Shown in pieces: positions 6,930 through 8,294 of a stretch of DNA of 8,294 bases (positions are counted from its first letter, which is position 1; each line of letters starts with the position of its first letter). Where the stretch lies: assembly GCA_022545625.1 (NCBI GenBank), contig JACZQS010000086.1, positions 1 to 8,294 on the forward strand, read 5' to 3'. The notes under the pieces were generated by a model. The model was not told the DNA's origin. It did not search any database and saw only the letters and a program-made list of their open reading frames with translations. Origin of the DNA: Pseudomonadota bacterium. GTDB taxonomy: Bacteria > Pseudomonadota > Gammaproteobacteria > GCA-001735895. A program made the position numbers and the translations under genes.

Positions 6930-7095
6930 CTTCAATAATGCTTTCAATCAACTCAACCACCTCCTCGACGATTTTTTCTGTGCCCGGCCTGCCCATTGGC
7001 TCGGCTATGCGAGCGGTGTCGTTTTGCTCCTCTGGGGTACCGGGATGCTGGTGCCCGCGTTCTGGACGTTTACCGGGGGGGCAAACTGTCCTCAT
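6916..7095 (-). CDS. Small hypothetical protein, 59 aa
   Basis: I do not recognise this small ORF. It starts at ATG 7095 (an in-frame TAA lies directly upstream) and ends at TAG 6916. The first 38 residues are polar and rich in Pro, Gly, Arg and His (CPPGKRPERGHQHPG), with one Cys and two His. The last 20 form a clear amphipathic acidic helix (KIVEEVVELIESIIEDA) ending in Thr-Trp. A PGT-x-E motif occurs twice (19-22 and 37-40). There is no signal peptide or membrane segment. Support for coding: the helix has protein-like character, the gene fits a 45-base gap after the lipoprotein gene, and its stop codon overlaps the best ribosome-binding site of the next gene. Against: the length is short, the start has only a weak ribosome-binding site (aaagaa), and the opposite strand is open too. 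Confidence 0.5.
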   Translation of the reverse strand: MRTVCPPGKRPERGHQHPGTPEEQNDTARIAEPMGRPGTEKIVEEVVELIESIIEDATW

Positions 7096-7140
7096 TTATT
7101 CTTTAAATAAATCTTTCCCCTTTTATTAAGATCCCGATCA

Positions 7141-8028
7141 TTACGGTGTTACTTTAGGCAGTTCGTTTGAAAGAATATCAAGATTCGGAAGCATAATGAT
7201 TTCTATGCGACGATTGAGCTGCCGACCTTCTTCAGTTTCATTATCAGCTCTTGGGCGGAATTCGCCAAATCCGGCGGCTGAAATATTCTCAGGTACAACA
7301 TCCAAATCTGTCAATAGATGGACGACTGTGAGTGCCCGGGAAGTAGATAGTTCCCAGTTACTGGGAAACCGTGCACTTTTAATTGGCTTATTGTCAGTAT
7401 GCCCTTCAATTTGAAAACGCCTGTCTGAAAATTGGCTAAGTACCAGGGCGATTTGAGTCAGGGTCTCCTCGCCTTCGGGGTTTAAATTAGCGCTACCACT
7501 TTTGTACAGGACATTATTAGGGAGGTTGATGACAATTCGACCTTGTGCAATGCTGACAGTTAATTGACCGCCGTCGATCATGGTTTTCAAGCGATTAACA
7601 AATTTTTCGTATATTTGATTACGACGCTTGGTTTCATTCTCAATAATACTTAGTGTAGCCATTTGTGCCTGTGATTCTGAGAGCTCTCCCTGAAGATCCT
7701 GTTTTCTTGCTTCAAGTTTCATTAACTCATTCGTAGCTGTCACAATTTGCTTCCTGGCGGATTCTAATTGCAGTTCTGTTTTCTCTATTTGTTGTTGATT
7801 ACGGTTGATTTCCTCCTGAGCCAACGCATTCTGCATCCTGGCAGCATCTAATTCTTGCACAGTTTGTTCAATTTGCTGTTGATTACGGTTGATTTCTTCC
7901 TGGGCGCTTCCTAAGGATTGGCGCATTGTATCCATTTCAGCAAGTGTCGCTTCATGTTTACCGCTGGATACACAGGCAGATAAAAGTATTAACGGGAGAA
8001 TAGTGATGGTTAGTGTGCTAAATCTCAA
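7141..8028 (-). CDS. OmpA-C domain outer-membrane lipoprotein with coiled coil
   Basis: A 295-aa peptidoglycan-binding lipoprotein. The N-terminus is a signal peptidase II signal: a hydrophobic core and the lipobox LSAC with Cys19, followed by Val-Ser-Ser, which suggests outer-membrane sorting. Residues about 25-148 are a Gln/Glu-rich coiled coil, including a 13-residue segment, AQEEINRNQQQIE, repeated exactly at 42-54 and 70-82 (28 residues, four heptads). The OmpA-C domain spans about 160-278: VLYKSGSANLNPEG, EGHTDNKPI with Asp212, ELSTSRA with Arg231, and GRQLNRRIEI with Arg274, the residues expected to hold diaminopimelate. The spacing within the domain resembles MotB, but there is no transmembrane anchor. 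The start is TTG 8028, not ATG, backed by a strong ribosome-binding site aaggag 5 bases away and an in-frame TAA just upstream. It probably tethers the outer membrane to the cell wall. Confidence 0.92.
   Translation of the reverse strand: MRFSTLTITILPLILLSACVSSGKHEATLAEMDTMRQSLGSAQEEINRNQQQIEQTVQELDAARMQNALAQEEINRNQQQIEKTELQLESARKQIVTATNELMKLEARKQDLQGELSESQAQMATLSIIENETKRRNQIYEKFVNRLKTMIDGGQLTVSIAQGRIVINLPNNVLYKSGSANLNPEGEETLTQIALVLSQFSDRRFQIEGHTDNKPIKSARFPSNWELSTSRALTVVHLLTDLDVVPENISAAGFGEFRPRADNETEEGRQLNRRIEIIMLPNLDILSNELPKVTP
7793..7896. repeat. Two 20-bp direct repeats within the lipoprotein coiled coil
   Basis: The 20-base sequence tgttgattacggttgatttc occurs at 7793-7812 and again at 7877-7896, 84 bases apart, with similar flanks. 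It encodes the repeated INRNQQQ segment and points to an internal duplication of four heptads. Unequal recombination could change the coiled-coil length in steps of 28 residues. Confidence 0.85.
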
Positions 8029-8137
8029 GATGACTCCTTAATGCTGTGTTGATCTACAAAATACCTATGTGAATTACGCATTATTCTAAAATTACTGTTA
8101 GTAAATTTCCCGCAGTTTCGAGGCATCTAAAACATTG

Positions 8138-8293
8138 CTAAACTTGGGATCCAGGTGGCCTTGTACGGAGTTTGATATAATCACCACGTAGATTGAAGTA
8201 AATATGCCACATTCTTAAAGGCCAGCTAAAAATTAATCCGCTACCCTTTTCAATTTTATCCTGTATATCAATGAAATATTGAATAGCCGAACA
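8138..8293 (-). CDS. Possible C-terminal end of a gene entering from the right edge (partial)
   Basis: On the minus strand a frame is open from the window edge for 51 codons to TAG at 8138-8140. The translation has protein-like character: YFIDIQDKIEKGSGLIF, then WPLRMWHIYFNLRGDY, then IKLRTRPPGSQV. I do not recognise the family. In AT-rich sequence an open frame of this length can occur by chance, so support is modest. If real, the gene lies 109 bases upstream of the lipoprotein gene in the same direction. Confidence 0.35.
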   Translation of the reverse strand, partial: CSAIQYFIDIQDKIEKGSGLIFSWPLRMWHIYFNLRGDYIKLRTRPPGSQV

Positions 8294-8294
8294 T

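Noticed and set aside
6916..7095. RiPP precursor reading of the small ORF
   Set aside because: Proximity to methyltransferases alone is not enough. No leader/core layout, protease, transporter or known RiPP maturase can be seen, so it is kept only as a remark.
6938..7129. 63-codon plus-strand frame opposite the small ORF
   Set aside because: Low-complexity Ser/Cys/Gly translation without support. The minus-strand frame fits the operon spacing and has a better helix, so I favour that strand, though not with certainty.
8173..8181. Extended -10 promoter (TGATATAAT) on the plus strand
   Set aside because: A good match by itself, but with no -35 box and no gene start to its right within the window; it also lies within a possible gene end on the other strand.

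Overview
The window looks like a piece of a gammaproteobacterial chromosome with moderate GC content. This rests on family resemblance judged by eye: a YgeA-type racemase, a TrhO (YceA) tRNA hydroxylase, a YbcJ-type S4 protein and the gammaproteobacterial form of the circularly permuted GTPase YlqF. No species can be named. There are no rRNA or tRNA genes, CRISPR arrays, transposase genes or phage genes.

Left part (1-2166, minus strand): a YbcJ-like S4 RNA-binding protein, then trhO, then ygeA, all read leftwards. trhO and ygeA lie 35 bases apart and probably share a transcript. The S4 gene has its own promoter-like sequence, placed so close to the ATG that its mRNA may be leaderless. Middle part (2325-5123, plus strand): ylqF, a choline-kinase-like phosphotransferase, a 79-bp MITE-like palindromic repeat and an EamA/DMT permease. 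The kinase plus DMT-permease order recalls licA-licB (choline phosphorylation and uptake), but the repeat separates the two genes and no licC or licD is in view.

Right part (5193-8294, minus strand): in transcription order, the possible 3' end of a gene entering from the right edge, an OmpA-C outer-membrane lipoprotein with a coiled coil, a 59-residue small ORF, and two unrelated class I SAM-dependent methyltransferases. The small ORF ends right at the start of the first methyltransferase, and a ribosome-binding site overlaps its stop codon, which suggests translational coupling. The second methyltransferase converges on the permease gene.

No clear new defence or mobile system is present. 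The observations most worth a second look are the small ORF in the lipoprotein/methyltransferase cluster, the two promoter/ATG arrangements that predict leaderless mRNAs (one touching the repeat), and the kinase/permease pair.
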